Assembly (NCBI RefSeq): GCF_935822925.1
Contig: NZ_CAKXZS010000022.1
Span: 62,001 to 126,000, forward strand
DNA: 64,000 nucleotides
Direction: 5' to 3'
DNA from: Mesorhizobium ventifaucium
Lineage (GTDB): Bacteria; Pseudomonadota; Alphaproteobacteria; Rhizobiales; Rhizobiaceae
Shown here: one piece after another, positions 16,882 through 25,422 of the stretch
How the letters are laid out: the number at the start of each line of letters is the position of its first letter
Numbering within the stretch: the stretch's first letter is position 1
The notes under the pieces: model-generated
What the model saw: only the letters and a program-made list of their open reading frames with translations
Told to the model about the DNA's origin: nothing
Databases searched by the model: none
Made by a program: the position numbers and the translations under genes

Positions 16882-17637
16882 ATGACAGACTACAAGACAG
16901 CCATCGTCACCGGCGCCGGCACGGGCATCGGCAAGAGCGTTGCTACGGCGCTCCTCAGGTCCGGCTGGAACACGGTATTTTGCGGTCGCCGCAAGCCGGT
17001 GCTGGACAAGGCGATCACTGAGGCCGGACCGACGCCGGCCAAGGCGCTGGCGGTCGCCTGCGACATCAGCAAGGCCGAGCAGGTCGACGAGATGTTCGAG
17101 ACGGTGGCGGCGGCTTTCGGTCGTGTCGACCTGCTCTTCAACAATGCCGGCGCGGGCTACAGGTCGACATTGATCGACGAGATTCCCGTCGAGGTGTGGA
17201 ACGACATCGTCGGGGTCAATCTCACCGGCTCGTTCCTGTGTGCCCGCGCCGCCTTCGGCGCCATGCGCAGGCAGCAGCCGATGGGCGGCCGCATCATCAA
17301 CAACGGCTCGGTGTCTGCCTACGCGCCGCGTCCGGGCTCAGTACCCTACACCGCGACCAAGCACGCTATTACCGGGCTGACCAAGACGCTGGCGCTGGAC
17401 GGCCGGCCCTTTGATATCGCCTGCGGCCAGATCGACATCGGCAACGCCCTGACCGACATGGCGCAGGCCATGACGGTCGGCGTGCCGCAAGCCAACGGCT
17501 CCATCGCCGCGGAAGCGGTGATGGATGTTCAGCACGTCGCCAATGCCGTCGTCCACATGGCCAGCCTGCCGCTCGACGCCAATGTGCTGTTCATGACCGT
17601 GATGGCGACGAAGATGCCATATGTCGGGCGAGGGTAG
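16882..17637 (+). CDS. Short-chain dehydrogenase/reductase
   Basis: Classical SDR, 251 residues, for NAD(P)-dependent alcohol/ketone interconversion. It has the cofactor motif TGAGTGIG (residues 10-17), NNAG, the catalytic Ser in NNGSVSAY, and the YTATKH (Tyr-x3-Lys) pair. GGAGGA precedes the ATG. The substrate cannot be told from the sequence, and no pathway genes surround it. Confidence 0.9.
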   Translation: MTDYKTAIVTGAGTGIGKSVATALLRSGWNTVFCGRRKPVLDKAITEAGPTPAKALAVACDISKAEQVDEMFETVAAAFGRVDLLFNNAGAGYRSTLIDEIPVEVWNDIVGVNLTGSFLCARAAFGAMRRQQPMGGRIINNGSVSAYAPRPGSVPYTATKHAITGLTKTLALDGRPFDIACGQIDIGNALTDMAQAMTVGVPQANGSIAAEAVMDVQHVANAVVHMASLPLDANVLFMTVMATKMPYVGRG

Positions 17638-17654
17638 TCGCTCAACGAGCGGTC

Positions 17655-18035
17655 CTAGGACTGCGTAGCCGAAAGCGGCACGCCGGGAAGATACAGCGAA
17701 ATCGGGCGGATCTCGTAGACGGCGGTCGGATTGACGCGGCGAAGGTCGCGCGCAATCGCGATCGCGGCGTCTCGCGTGGCGCAGTCGACGACGTAGAGCC
17801 CCAACAATTGTTCCTTGGTTTCGGCGAAGGGCCCGTCAATGACCATTCCGGCGCCCGGGCCGCGCAAGGTGCAGGCGTCTTTGGTCGCCCCGAGCCGCGC
17901 CGCCGGGCCGAGCCTGCCTTCCCGGTAGAGCCGTTCGTGGATCTGGAGCAGGTCGGTCATCAGCGCCGCGTCCTCCTCCGGCGTCAGCGCCGTGATCACT
18001 TCTTCCACGTGATAGGCGAGGATGGCATAGAACAT
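17655..18035 (-). CDS. YCII-related (DGPF domain) protein
   Basis: 126-residue alpha/beta-barrel dimer of the YCII/DGPF family, recognised from FYAILAYHVEE at the start and DGPFAETKEQLLGLYVVD in the middle. Members often sit beside ECF sigma factors, but none is here. It lies 34 bases after the aminotransferase gene in the same direction and may be cotranscribed. Biochemical role unknown. Confidence 0.88.
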   Translation of the reverse strand: MFYAILAYHVEEVITALTPEEDAALMTDLLQIHERLYREGRLGPAARLGATKDACTLRGPGAGMVIDGPFAETKEQLLGLYVVDCATRDAAIAIARDLRRVNPTAVYEIRPISLYLPGVPLSATQS

Positions 18036-18069
18036 CTGACATCTCCTTTCGTCGGTCGTGTACCCGCCC

Positions 18070-19254
18070 TCACTTGCCCAGAAACGTCTTGATACGCTCC
18101 AGCGCGCGCAGGATGTTCTCCTCGGAATTGGCGTAGGACAGCCTGATATAGCCTTCGCCGAGAACGCCGAAATCCGGTCCGCCGATCAGCGCCACGCCGG
18201 CATCCTCAAGCAAAGCCGAGGCGAGTTTCTTGGCCTTCCAGCCGGTTTTTGAGACATTGGGGAAGGCATAGAAAGCGCCCTTCGGCGTGATGCAGGAAAC
18301 GCCTGGCAAGGCGTTCAAACCTTCGACTACGACCTTCCTGCGGCGGTCGAAGGCACGCATCATCTTGTCGACGTCGTCCTGTGGGCCGTCGATGGCGGCG
18401 ATGCCGGCATACTGGCTCGGCGCGTTGACGCAGGACCAGCAATTGACCGCCAGCTTGCGCACCTTGTCGTAGAGGTGGGCGCCCTTGTCGCCGTTCGGCC
18501 AGATCGACCAGCCCATGCGCCAGCCGGTCATCGCCCAGGTCTTCGACCAGCCGTTGAGCACGATCAGCCGATCGCGGATCTCGGGGAAATTGAGCAGCGA
18601 GCAGTGCGTCTCGCCGTCATAGCTCATCACGTCGTAGATCTCGTCGGAGAGGATGGCGACGTCCGGGTGCGCTTCCAGTCCCTTGACCAGCTTCTCGATC
18701 TCGGCGCGGGGGGTGACCCCGCCGGTCGGGTTGGCCGGCGAGTTGAGGATGAGCAGCCTGGTCTTCGGCGTAATCAGCGCCAGCGTCTCCTGCGCCGAGA
18801 AGGCAAAGCCGTTCTCCTCGCGCATCGGCACCGGTATCGGAGCAGCACCGGTGAACTCAATCATCGAGCGATAGATGGGAAAGCCGGGATCGGGATAGAG
18901 GATTTCGGCGCCCGGTTCGCCGAACATCAGGATCGCGGCGAACATGGTCGGCTTGCCGCCGGGCAGGATCATCACCGCCTCGGGCGACACCTCGACGCCG
19001 GTTGTGGTCAGCGTGCGGCGCACCACCGCTTCGCGTGTCGCCAGCAGGCCGTTGGCCGGCGTATAGCCGTGATGGCCGTCGCGCAGCGCCTTGATTGCCG
19101 CCTCGACGATATGCTGCGGCGTCTTGAAGTCGGGCTGGCCGATGCCGAGATTGACGATATCGCGGCCCTGGTGGGCGAGCGCGGTGGCACGAGCCAGCAC
19201 CGCGAAGGCATTTTCCTCGCCGAGGCGGTCGAAGGCCGAAATCGTGTGGAGCAT
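18070..19254 (-). CDS. Class I/II PLP-dependent aminotransferase
   Basis: Fold-type I aminotransferase, 394 residues. Motifs are NLGIGQPDF, YTPANGLLATREAV, NSPANPTGG (substrate/PLP Asn), ILSDEIYDVM (Asp-Tyr), and the PLP lysine in GWSKTWAMTGWRMGW. The C-terminus (GEGYIRLSYANS) holds the carboxylate-binding arginine. It resembles the AspC/alanine-type clade; the amino donor is not determinable here. The start at 19254 (MLHTISAFDRLG) is chosen over 19320 because the latter adds unconserved residues and would overlap the divergent GNAT gene. Confidence 0.9.
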   Translation of the reverse strand: MLHTISAFDRLGEENAFAVLARATALAHQGRDIVNLGIGQPDFKTPQHIVEAAIKALRDGHHGYTPANGLLATREAVVRRTLTTTGVEVSPEAVMILPGGKPTMFAAILMFGEPGAEILYPDPGFPIYRSMIEFTGAAPIPVPMREENGFAFSAQETLALITPKTRLLILNSPANPTGGVTPRAEIEKLVKGLEAHPDVAILSDEIYDVMSYDGETHCSLLNFPEIRDRLIVLNGWSKTWAMTGWRMGWSIWPNGDKGAHLYDKVRKLAVNCWSCVNAPSQYAGIAAIDGPQDDVDKMMRAFDRRRKVVVEGLNALPGVSCITPKGAFYAFPNVSKTGWKAKKLASALLEDAGVALIGGPDFGVLGEGYIRLSYANSEENILRALERIKTFLGK

Positions 19255-19337
19255 TTTTCCCGTCCGTGTGGTTCTTTCGCCGAGCGAGCGTTTTTGTGAG
19301 CGTCCTTTCGCAAAAGTCAAACGGATTGGAGCTTTGG

Positions 19338-20024
19338 GTGTCGGAAAATCTCAAGAATTGGCAGCCGCGCCCGCGGCCGGAGCGCAAGGTGCTGGAGGGG
19401 CGCACTGTCAGGCTTGAGCGGCTGAGCGCCGAAAAGCATGGCGACGGCCTGTTCGAGGTGTCGTCGGTGCCTGATGTCGACGGCCGCTTCGCTTGGCTGC
19501 CCGATTATCCGCCGCAGACCCGCGCCGCCTTCCAGCCGTGGCTGGACAAGGCCGAAGCCAGCGAGGACCCGCTGTTCTTCACCGTCATCGACAAGGCCAG
19601 CGCGAAGGTCGCCGGACGCCAGACGCTGATGCGCATCGACCCTGCCTATGGCGTTATCGAGATCGGCAACATCTATTGGGGTCCGCTGATCTCGCGCAAG
19701 CCGGCGGCGACGGAAGCGCAGTTCCTGTTCATGAAATACATCTTCGACGAGCTTGGCTATCGCCGCTACGAATGGAAATGCAACAACCGCAACGAGCCGT
19801 CGAAGCGCGCGGCGGACCGTTTCGGCTTCAAGTTCGAGGGCATTTTCCGCCAGCATCTTGTGGTCAAGGGCGAAAACCGCGATACCGCGTGGTACTCGAT
19901 CATCGACAAGGAGTGGCCCGCACTGCGCAGAGCCTATGAGGCATGGCTCGATCCGGGCAATTTCGATGGCGACGGCCGGCAGAAGCGACGGCTCGAGGAT
20001 TTCCGCGCCGAGTTCGGCGCCTGA
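19338..20024 (+). CDS. GNAT acetyltransferase, RimJ/RimL type
   Basis: 228-residue N-acetyltransferase similar to those acting on protein N-termini or small amines. The core runs from GRTVRLERLSAEKHGDGLFE through AGRQTLMRID to the acetyl-CoA-binding region (AATEAQFLFMKYIFDELG) and CNNRNEPSKRAADRFGFKFEG. A GTG at 19338 preceded by TTGGAGC is the best start; an upstream GTG at 19266 lies in the divergent promoter region. Its stop codon is part of a palindromic repeat (20022-20092). Confidence 0.85.
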   Translation: MSENLKNWQPRPRPERKVLEGRTVRLERLSAEKHGDGLFEVSSVPDVDGRFAWLPDYPPQTRAAFQPWLDKAEASEDPLFFTVIDKASAKVAGRQTLMRIDPAYGVIEIGNIYWGPLISRKPAATEAQFLFMKYIFDELGYRRYEWKCNNRNEPSKRAADRFGFKFEGIFRQHLVVKGENRDTAWYSIIDKEWPALRRAYEAWLDPGNFDGDGRQKRRLEDFRAEFGA

Positions 20025-20092
20025 CCATGATCCCGAAAAGTGGAAGCCGGTTTTTGCTGCGCTGACCTTCGGTTCGGGCAAGATCATGGTCA
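20022..20092. repeat. TGACCATGATC palindromic element
   Basis: TGACCATGATC (20022-20032) and GATCATGGTCA (20082-20092) are an exact 11-base inverted repeat enclosing CGAAAAGTGGAAGCCGG. It is a dispersed rhizobial element of the same broad type as those at 16772 and 35345. It begins exactly at the stop codon of the GNAT gene. Confidence 0.75.
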
Positions 20093-20158
20093 AAACAAGA
20101 AGATAGAGCCTCCCTCCGATTCTGCCGGGATGGATCAGGCTCTGACAGGAGTTCGCAG

Positions 20159-21145
20159 GTGGCGCATACCCACGACCATGGTTCGCAAGGGCATGACCGC
20201 AGCCATGGCGCCGGTCATGTGCACGGCTCGACCGACAAGAAACGCGTGCTGGTCGCGGCCTGCCTGACCGCCGGCTTCATGGTCGTGGAAGCGCTTGGCG
20301 GTCTGTTCACCGGATCGCTGGCGCTGCTGGCGGATGCCGGCCACATGCTCGCCGACTGTATCGCGCTCGGCCTTGCCTGGTATGCTTTTCATCTGGCCGG
20401 CCGGCCGGCCACCGTTCGCCTCACCTATGGTTTCGGCCGGGTCAAGACGCTGGTCGCCTATACCAACGGCATCGCCATCTTCGCCATTGCGCTGTGGATC
20501 ATCTATGAGGCCTGGGAACGCCTGCTGACGCCTGCGCCCGTGCTCGGCGGGCCGATGCTGGTCGTGGCGATCGCCGGCCTGCTGGTCAATATCGGCTGCT
20601 TCTTCGTGCTGCATGGCGGCGACCGCGACAGCCTGAACATGCGCGGCGCCATCCTGCACGTGCTCGGCGATCTGCTTGGCTCGGCGGCGGCGATCATCGC
20701 TGCGCTGATCATCCTGGCAACGGGCTGGATGCCTATCGATCCGATCCTGTCCGTCCTTGTCTCACTGCTGATCCTGTCCACGGCCTGGTCGCTGATGCGC
20801 GAAGCAGCCCATGTCCTGCTCGAAGGCGTGCCGGCGAGCCTCGATCGCGACCTGATCGCCAGGGACATAGAAGGGACGGTGAACGGCGTCCGCGAGGTGC
20901 ATCACATGCATGTCTGGTCGCTTGACGGGTCAAGCAACATGGCGACGTTGCATGCTTGCCTCAACGATGGCGTCGATGCCCACAAAGCGGTCAGCGCCAT
21001 CAAGAAGCGGCTTGCCGCGGCACATGGCATTGCCCACGCCACCGTGGAACCGGAATACGGCCATTGCGCCGACAGCCATGATAAGCACGATGGCGAGCAC
21101 GACCATGCGCTTGATGCGGCTCCGCATCATCGCCACCATCACTGA
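20159..21145 (+). CDS. Cation diffusion facilitator metal exporter
   Basis: CDF-family zinc/cobalt/nickel exporter, 328 residues with six predicted membrane helices. Both ends are His-rich: the first 25 residues (HTHDHGSQGHDRSHG) and the last 30 (ending HHRHHH). The transport-site motifs are LLADAGHMLAD in helix 2 and HVLGDLLGS in helix 5, the HxxxD pair typical of zinc exporters of the ZitB/CzcD kind. A cytoplasmic C-terminal domain follows (VREVHHMHVWSLDG). The GTG start has AGGAG upstream. The genes after it run in the same direction. The exact metal is uncertain. Confidence 0.92.
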   Translation: MAHTHDHGSQGHDRSHGAGHVHGSTDKKRVLVAACLTAGFMVVEALGGLFTGSLALLADAGHMLADCIALGLAWYAFHLAGRPATVRLTYGFGRVKTLVAYTNGIAIFAIALWIIYEAWERLLTPAPVLGGPMLVVAIAGLLVNIGCFFVLHGGDRDSLNMRGAILHVLGDLLGSAAAIIAALIILATGWMPIDPILSVLVSLLILSTAWSLMREAAHVLLEGVPASLDRDLIARDIEGTVNGVREVHHMHVWSLDGSSNMATLHACLNDGVDAHKAVSAIKKRLAAAHGIAHATVEPEYGHCADSHDKHDGEHDHALDAAPHHRHHH

Positions 21146-21208
21146 CCCCAGGAGTTTCATGGCATTGGTAGCGAAGTTGATGAATTCCCGCCCTGTCAGG
21201 GCCGCGTG

Positions 21209-21415
21209 ATGGATCGCGACACGCGCAACGCGGCGATCGGCGCCCTCTGGGTACTGCTGCTGTTCGGCATCGCCGCCTACTATTTGCCAACCGTGATGCT
21301 GGCGGTCGGCCGCGTCTCGACCATTCTTGCCGCTCTCATTGCCGCTGTCTTCATGGTGGCCATTTTCGTCGTGTTTTGGCTGCGTGGCCGCAGCCAGCGC
21401 AAAAAGGATCATTGA
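21209..21415 (+). CDS. Small two-helix membrane protein
   Basis: 68 residues with two hydrophobic helices (IGALWVLLLFGIAAYYL and TILAALIAAVFMVAIFVVFW) and a positively charged tail, RGRSQRKKDH. A GTG three bases earlier is an alternative start. It sits 64 bases after the CDF gene and 1 base before the DenD-like gene, so an operon is likely. I do not recognise a family. Confidence 0.65.
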   Translation: MDRDTRNAAIGALWVLLLFGIAAYYLPTVMLAVGRVSTILAALIAAVFMVAIFVVFWLRGRSQRKKDH

Positions 21416-21416
21416 T

Positions 21417-22388
21417 ATGCGTGTTTTGATTACCGGCGCGGCAGGCATGGTCGGCCGCAAGCTCATCGCCCGGCTGGCGAAGGACGGAACGCTCAGCGGC
21501 CGGAAGATCGCCGCGCTCGACCTTCACGATATCGTGCCGCCGCAGGCGCCGACACTGGAAGGCGTCGACGTCACCATCCATACAGGCGATCTCGCCGCGG
21601 CGAGCGCGATGGAACGGCTGGTCGCTTCGCGCCCAGACGTGATCTTCCATCTCGCCGGCGTCGTGTCGGGCGAGGCGGAAGCCAATTTCGATCTCGGCTA
21701 CCGCGTCAATCTCGACGGCACAAGGTTGCTGTTCGATGCCGTAAGACTGGCGGGGTTTGCGCCGCGCGTCGTCTTCACCTCGTCGATCGCCGTTTTCGGC
21801 GCACCGTTCCCGGACATCATCCCCGACGAATTCCACCCGACGCCGTTGACCTCCTACGGCACGCAGAAGCTGATGGGCGAAGCGCTGCTCGCCGATTATA
21901 CGCGGCGCGGCTTCTTTGACGGCATCGGCATCAGGCTGCCGACCATCTGCGTCAGGCCGGGCAAGCCCAACAAGGCGGCGTCAGGTTTTTTCTCCGGCAT
22001 CATCCGCGAGCCGTTGAGCGGCCAGGAGGCCATATTGCCGGTGCCGCGCTCCGTCGTGCACACCCACGCCAGCCCGCGCTCGGCGGTGAATTTTTTGATC
22101 CACGCAGCAGCGATCGACGGCAGCGCCGTCGGGCCGCGCCGCAATCTGACGATGCCCGGCGTCGCCGTCACGGTCGGCGAGCAGATCGAGGCCCTGGAAC
22201 GCATTGCCGGCGCCAGGGCGGTGAAACTGATCCGCGAAGAGCCCGATGATACGATCTGGGCGATCGTCAATGGCTGGCCGACACGGTTCGAGGCGCGGCG
22301 GTCAAGGGAGCTTGGCTTTGCCGCCGAAACCAGCTTCGACGACATCATCCGCGCCCATATCGAGGATGAACTGGGCGGGAAGATCTAA
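21417..22388 (+). CDS. denD: NAD-dependent epimerase/dehydratase family, D-erythronate dehydrogenase-like
   Basis: Extended SDR of 323 residues. It has the NAD motif GAAGMVGRKL at residues 7-16, the catalytic Ser/Tyr/Lys in FTSSIAVFG and SYGTQKLMGE, and a C-terminal half (RLPTICVRPGKPNKAASGFFS) typical of the DenD group, which oxidises D-erythronate at C2. Partners OtnC/OtnI or DenK are not in the window, so the substrate is assigned by family resemblance only. It starts 1 base after the small membrane protein gene. Confidence 0.8.
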   Translation: MRVLITGAAGMVGRKLIARLAKDGTLSGRKIAALDLHDIVPPQAPTLEGVDVTIHTGDLAAASAMERLVASRPDVIFHLAGVVSGEAEANFDLGYRVNLDGTRLLFDAVRLAGFAPRVVFTSSIAVFGAPFPDIIPDEFHPTPLTSYGTQKLMGEALLADYTRRGFFDGIGIRLPTICVRPGKPNKAASGFFSGIIREPLSGQEAILPVPRSVVHTHASPRSAVNFLIHAAAIDGSAVGPRRNLTMPGVAVTVGEQIEALERIAGARAVKLIREEPDDTIWAIVNGWPTRFEARRSRELGFAAETSFDDIIRAHIEDELGGKI

Positions 22389-22441
22389 CTTGCGTTGATA
22401 TTCAGGTCACGGTGGGCTGTACTACGCCAATTGCCGACCTC

Positions 22442-22622
22442 GGCGCCGCCCCTCACCTGCCTGCCGGCATCCTCTCCCAGTATAGTGACGGGGAGAGGGG
22501 GCTGGCCGCACCCTCGCCGCGTCTTTGCAGCGCTGGATATTGGCGAAATCCTTTGCGAAGGCACCCTTCTCCCCGTCACTATACGGGGAGAAGTGCCCGG
22601 CAGGGCGATGAGGGGCGGCGCC
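22442..22622. repeat. RIME-like palindromic element (GTATAGTGACGGGGAGA family)
   Basis: GGCGCCGCCCCTCACCTGCC on the left mirrors the GGCAGGGCGATGAGGGGCGG end on the right. Two inner blocks around TATAGTGACGGGGAG (near 22480) and CTCCCCGTCACTATA (near 22568) are also inverted. Related sequence recurs at 51257-51368 and 53889-54137. It lies between convergent denD and the nickel/cobalt gene, as rhizobial RIME elements often do. Confidence 0.8.
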
Positions 22623-22636
22623 TGCGTATCGAGACG

Positions 22637-23764
22637 TCATCCGCCAGCCGTCAGGCTCGCCGACAACAGCAGCAACCCGAACAAAAAGACAAAGGCTGCG
22701 CCGCCGATCTCGACGATCGAGTGGATGCGGTTGCCCATGCGGCCGTCGCCGGCGAAATAGACTGCCCAGTTCTTGGCCGTCACCGCCAGCGTCGCCAGGA
22801 TCGAGACCGTGATCGCGGTGCCGAGCGCCATCGCCAGCACCGACAGGATGCCGCCGAACCACAGCCCGTTGAGCATGGCAAAGCTCAGCACGATCAGCGC
22901 GCCCGAGCAAGGCCGGATACCAACCGCAGCCACCGCCGACCAGGCGGTGCGCCAGTCGAAGCGGTCGCCGGAAAGCAGCGCCGGGTCGGGCGCGTGTGAA
23001 TGTCCGCACGTCTCGCAGACCTCGCCCGCCGCATGATGATGATGATCGTGCCCGTCATGGTCATGGTGATGGTCGTGTGCGCCATGATCATGGTCGTGGC
23101 CATCATGGCCATGTGCGTGAAGCGCATGGGAATGCGCCGAATGAGCATGTGCGGAATGTGAGTGGCCCGCATGGGCCGCCGACAGGCTGTAGGCAGGGTT
23201 GGCGCCGGCCAGGCGAAGGATGGCGGGGCCGGCCTTGCGCCACAACAGCCAGGCGCCGAACAGGGTGATGAAGACAAAACTTGTGACTTCGAGGAACCAT
23301 GCCGCAACGGTCATCGATATGGTGGTGCCGCGCAGGACGAAGTAGGCGAGCATCATCACCAGGATCGCCGTCAGCGCCTGCAGCAGAGCCGAGACGAAGG
23401 ACAGCATGATGCCGCGCTTGAGCGCGACTTCGTTCGCCACCATGTAGGACGAGATCACCGCCTTGCCGTGACCGGGGCCGGCAGCATGGAAAATGCCGTA
23501 GGCGAAGGACAGGCCGATAAGCAGCCACAGCTTGCCGCCGTCCTCGCGCATCGCCTTCATCGCGCCGGCAAGCGCGCGGTAGAATTCCTGCTGGCGCAGA
23601 TTGATCCACATCAGGATTTGGGCGAACGGGCCGGTGGTGGGAGCTATCCCGTCATTGGTGCCGATGCCGAGCGAGCTCTGGGCGTGGGCGGCGCCGAGGA
23701 CGTGCGTCGTCACAAGGGCGACGGCCAAAAGGCCGAGGGCCAAACGCAGGGACGGTTTCGTCAC
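22637..23764 (-). CDS. NicO-family nickel/cobalt transporter
   Basis: Polytopic membrane protein, 375 residues, of the NicO/RcnA-like family. After a signal-like first helix the motif HAAGPGHGKAVISSYM marks the conserved metal-binding helix; a second conserved block is GIRPCSGALIVLSFAMLNG. Between them is a cytoplasmic His/Asp-rich loop of about 60 residues (HDHDHGAHDHHHDHDGHDH and neighbours). The GTG start has AAGGAT upstream and lies 4 bases after the DUF1007 gene. The NicO/DUF1007 pairing is recurrent in proteobacteria and suggests nickel or cobalt movement. Direction of transport is not certain. Confidence 0.88.
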   Translation of the reverse strand: MTKPSLRLALGLLAVALVTTHVLGAAHAQSSLGIGTNDGIAPTTGPFAQILMWINLRQQEFYRALAGAMKAMREDGGKLWLLIGLSFAYGIFHAAGPGHGKAVISSYMVANEVALKRGIMLSFVSALLQALTAILVMMLAYFVLRGTTISMTVAAWFLEVTSFVFITLFGAWLLWRKAGPAILRLAGANPAYSLSAAHAGHSHSAHAHSAHSHALHAHGHDGHDHDHGAHDHHHDHDGHDHHHHAAGEVCETCGHSHAPDPALLSGDRFDWRTAWSAVAAVGIRPCSGALIVLSFAMLNGLWFGGILSVLAMALGTAITVSILATLAVTAKNWAVYFAGDGRMGNRIHSIVEIGGAAFVFLFGLLLLSASLTAGG

Positions 23765-23768
23765 CGGA

Positions 23769-24455
23769 TTATCCTTCTGGCTGACAGTTCAGTTCAAGCT
23801 TGGTCGCAAAGATCTTGCTCATATCGGTGCCTGTCGGATCGTTGAAGAAGGCGTCCGTCAGGGTCTTCTGGTTCTCGGCGATCGCCTCGTCGGGGTTCGG
23901 ACGAACGACCTTGCTCGTGCACGTCGACGGCAAGCCGGCGACCTGCATATTGGCATCCTCGGTGAAGTCGATCGCCGTGTAGAAGGTCGGGTCATAGACG
24001 CCGATATCGATCTTGCCGGCCAGCCTGGTCGGCGCCTTAGGTTCGGATTCGAACAGGATAATGAGCTGGTCGTTGTCGAAATTCGCCATCAGCTGCGGCG
24101 GCGGGCTCATCGCCTCATCCTTGCCGTTGACGGTGACGAGCTGGAAGTAATTGAACTCCGCCAGCGAAGCATGGACGGTGTCGGCGACTTCCTTCAGTTC
24201 GTTGTCGTCGAGCTTCAGGTCGGAGTTCTTGTCGAACTCCATCATCACTGTGCTCGAAAACAAATCGTCGAAGCGCCAGACATGGCGCAAGGCCTTCACG
24301 CTTTGGTGATCCGGGCTGAGGATCACTTCGAGGCGAGCCTCGGCGAAGACGTGGGGATGCACCTCGGCTGGCCCGACCGTGGCAAATATTGCCGCCATGG
24401 CCGAAGCCATCATGATTGCTTGCCGCTTCAGGTGCATTCTGAGTGGTGATTCCAT
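23769..24455 (-). CDS. DUF1007 family periplasmic protein
   Basis: 228 residues with a signal peptide (about 1-32, ending PAEVHPHVFAEA; in family members the HPHVF segment begins the mature protein). The rest matches the DUF1007 pattern: FDDLFSSTVMMEFDKNSD, then NYFQLVTVNGK. A conserved N-terminal His pair may bind metal. It is translated just ahead of the NicO transporter with a 4-base gap, so it likely supports that transporter in the periplasm. No enzymatic function is established. Confidence 0.88.
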   Translation of the reverse strand: MESPLRMHLKRQAIMMASAMAAIFATVGPAEVHPHVFAEARLEVILSPDHQSVKALRHVWRFDDLFSSTVMMEFDKNSDLKLDDNELKEVADTVHASLAEFNYFQLVTVNGKDEAMSPPPQLMANFDNDQLIILFESEPKAPTRLAGKIDIGVYDPTFYTAIDFTEDANMQVAGLPSTCTSKVVRPNPDEAIAENQKTLTDAFFNDPTGTDMSKIFATKLELNCQPEG

Positions 24456-24521
24456 TGACTTCGTTGACTGTCGAGAGTTACCAGAAAGCGGGCGAAAATG
24501 GGACCCCGGGCGGCTAAAAGC

Positions 24522-25421
24522 TCATGCATTGTCAATCGTCTTGAACCACTGCACCAGGAAATCAACAAAGACGCGAACTTTCGCGGGCAAATAGCGCCGG
24601 TGCGGATAGACGGCGAAAATACCGCCACCCGGCAGGATGCGGTCATCCAGCGCGGTCACCAGCCGGCCATTTTCGATATCGGGCGCGGCGATGAAATCCG
24701 GCAGGATGGAAAATCCCAATCCCGCCACGGCGGCGGCCCTTGCCGCCATCGGACTGTTGACCTCGATCGGACCTGAGACCGAAACGGTCACCGTGTCTCC
24801 GCTGTCGCCCTTGAACGGCCAGTTGGTCAGCCAGCGGCCATTGGTGTCGATGATGCAGGGCACGCGGCCAAGGTCCTGCGGCCGCGCCGGCATGCCGTGC
24901 CTGGCGATCAGCTCGGGAGATGCGCAGAGCCGCACCGAGAACGGCGCCAGACGCCTGGCGATCAGCGAGGAGCTTTCCAGCCGCGAAATGCGCACGGCGA
25001 GATCGAAACCTTCCTCGACCAGATCGACGAAGCGGTCGTCGAGATGAATGTCGAGCACGATGTCGGGATGCTGCTTTGCGAAGTCGATCAACGATTGGCC
25101 GATCGGCGCATCGGCAAAGGTGCGTGGCGCCGACAGCTTGATCCTGCCGCGCACGTCGCCGGAGGATTCGCGCACCGCATCGGCCAGGCTGTCGACCTCA
25201 CGGACGATTTCCGAGGCGCGGCGGTAATAGGTGTGGCCGGCCTCGGTCAGCGAGAACTGCCTGGTGGTGCGGTTGAGCAGCAGCGCGCCGAGCTCGTCCT
25301 CCAACTCGCGCACATATTTCGACAGCAGCGCCTTGGAGCGGCCGATTTTGCGCGCCGCTGCCGAAAATCCTTCGGCCTCGACAACGTCGATGAAGGCGCG
25401 CATGCGGGTCAGCGTGTCCAT
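24522..25421 (-). CDS. LysR-family transcriptional regulator
   Basis: 299 residues. The N-terminal winged helix-turn-helix reads FIDVVEAEGFSAAARKIGR then SKALLSKYVRELEDELG, followed by a periplasmic-binding-protein-like effector domain (GRIKLSAPRTFADAPIGQSL onward) of the CrgA/DsdC-like type. The start at 25421 lies one base after the amidase stop, so the two genes are probably cotranscribed. The effector is unknown; regulation of the amidase is a reasonable inference. Confidence 0.9.
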   Translation of the reverse strand: MDTLTRMRAFIDVVEAEGFSAAARKIGRSKALLSKYVRELEDELGALLLNRTTRQFSLTEAGHTYYRRASEIVREVDSLADAVRESSGDVRGRIKLSAPRTFADAPIGQSLIDFAKQHPDIVLDIHLDDRFVDLVEEGFDLAVRISRLESSSLIARRLAPFSVRLCASPELIARHGMPARPQDLGRVPCIIDTNGRWLTNWPFKGDSGDTVTVSVSGPIEVNSPMAARAAAVAGLGFSILPDFIAAPDIENGRLVTALDDRILPGGGIFAVYPHRRYLPAKVRVFVDFLVQWFKTIDNA

Positions 25422-25422
25422 G

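Noticed and set aside
22442..22622. Possible CRISPR array because of repeated blocks
   Set aside because: The repeats are inverted, not direct with even spacers, and fit the RIME-like family.
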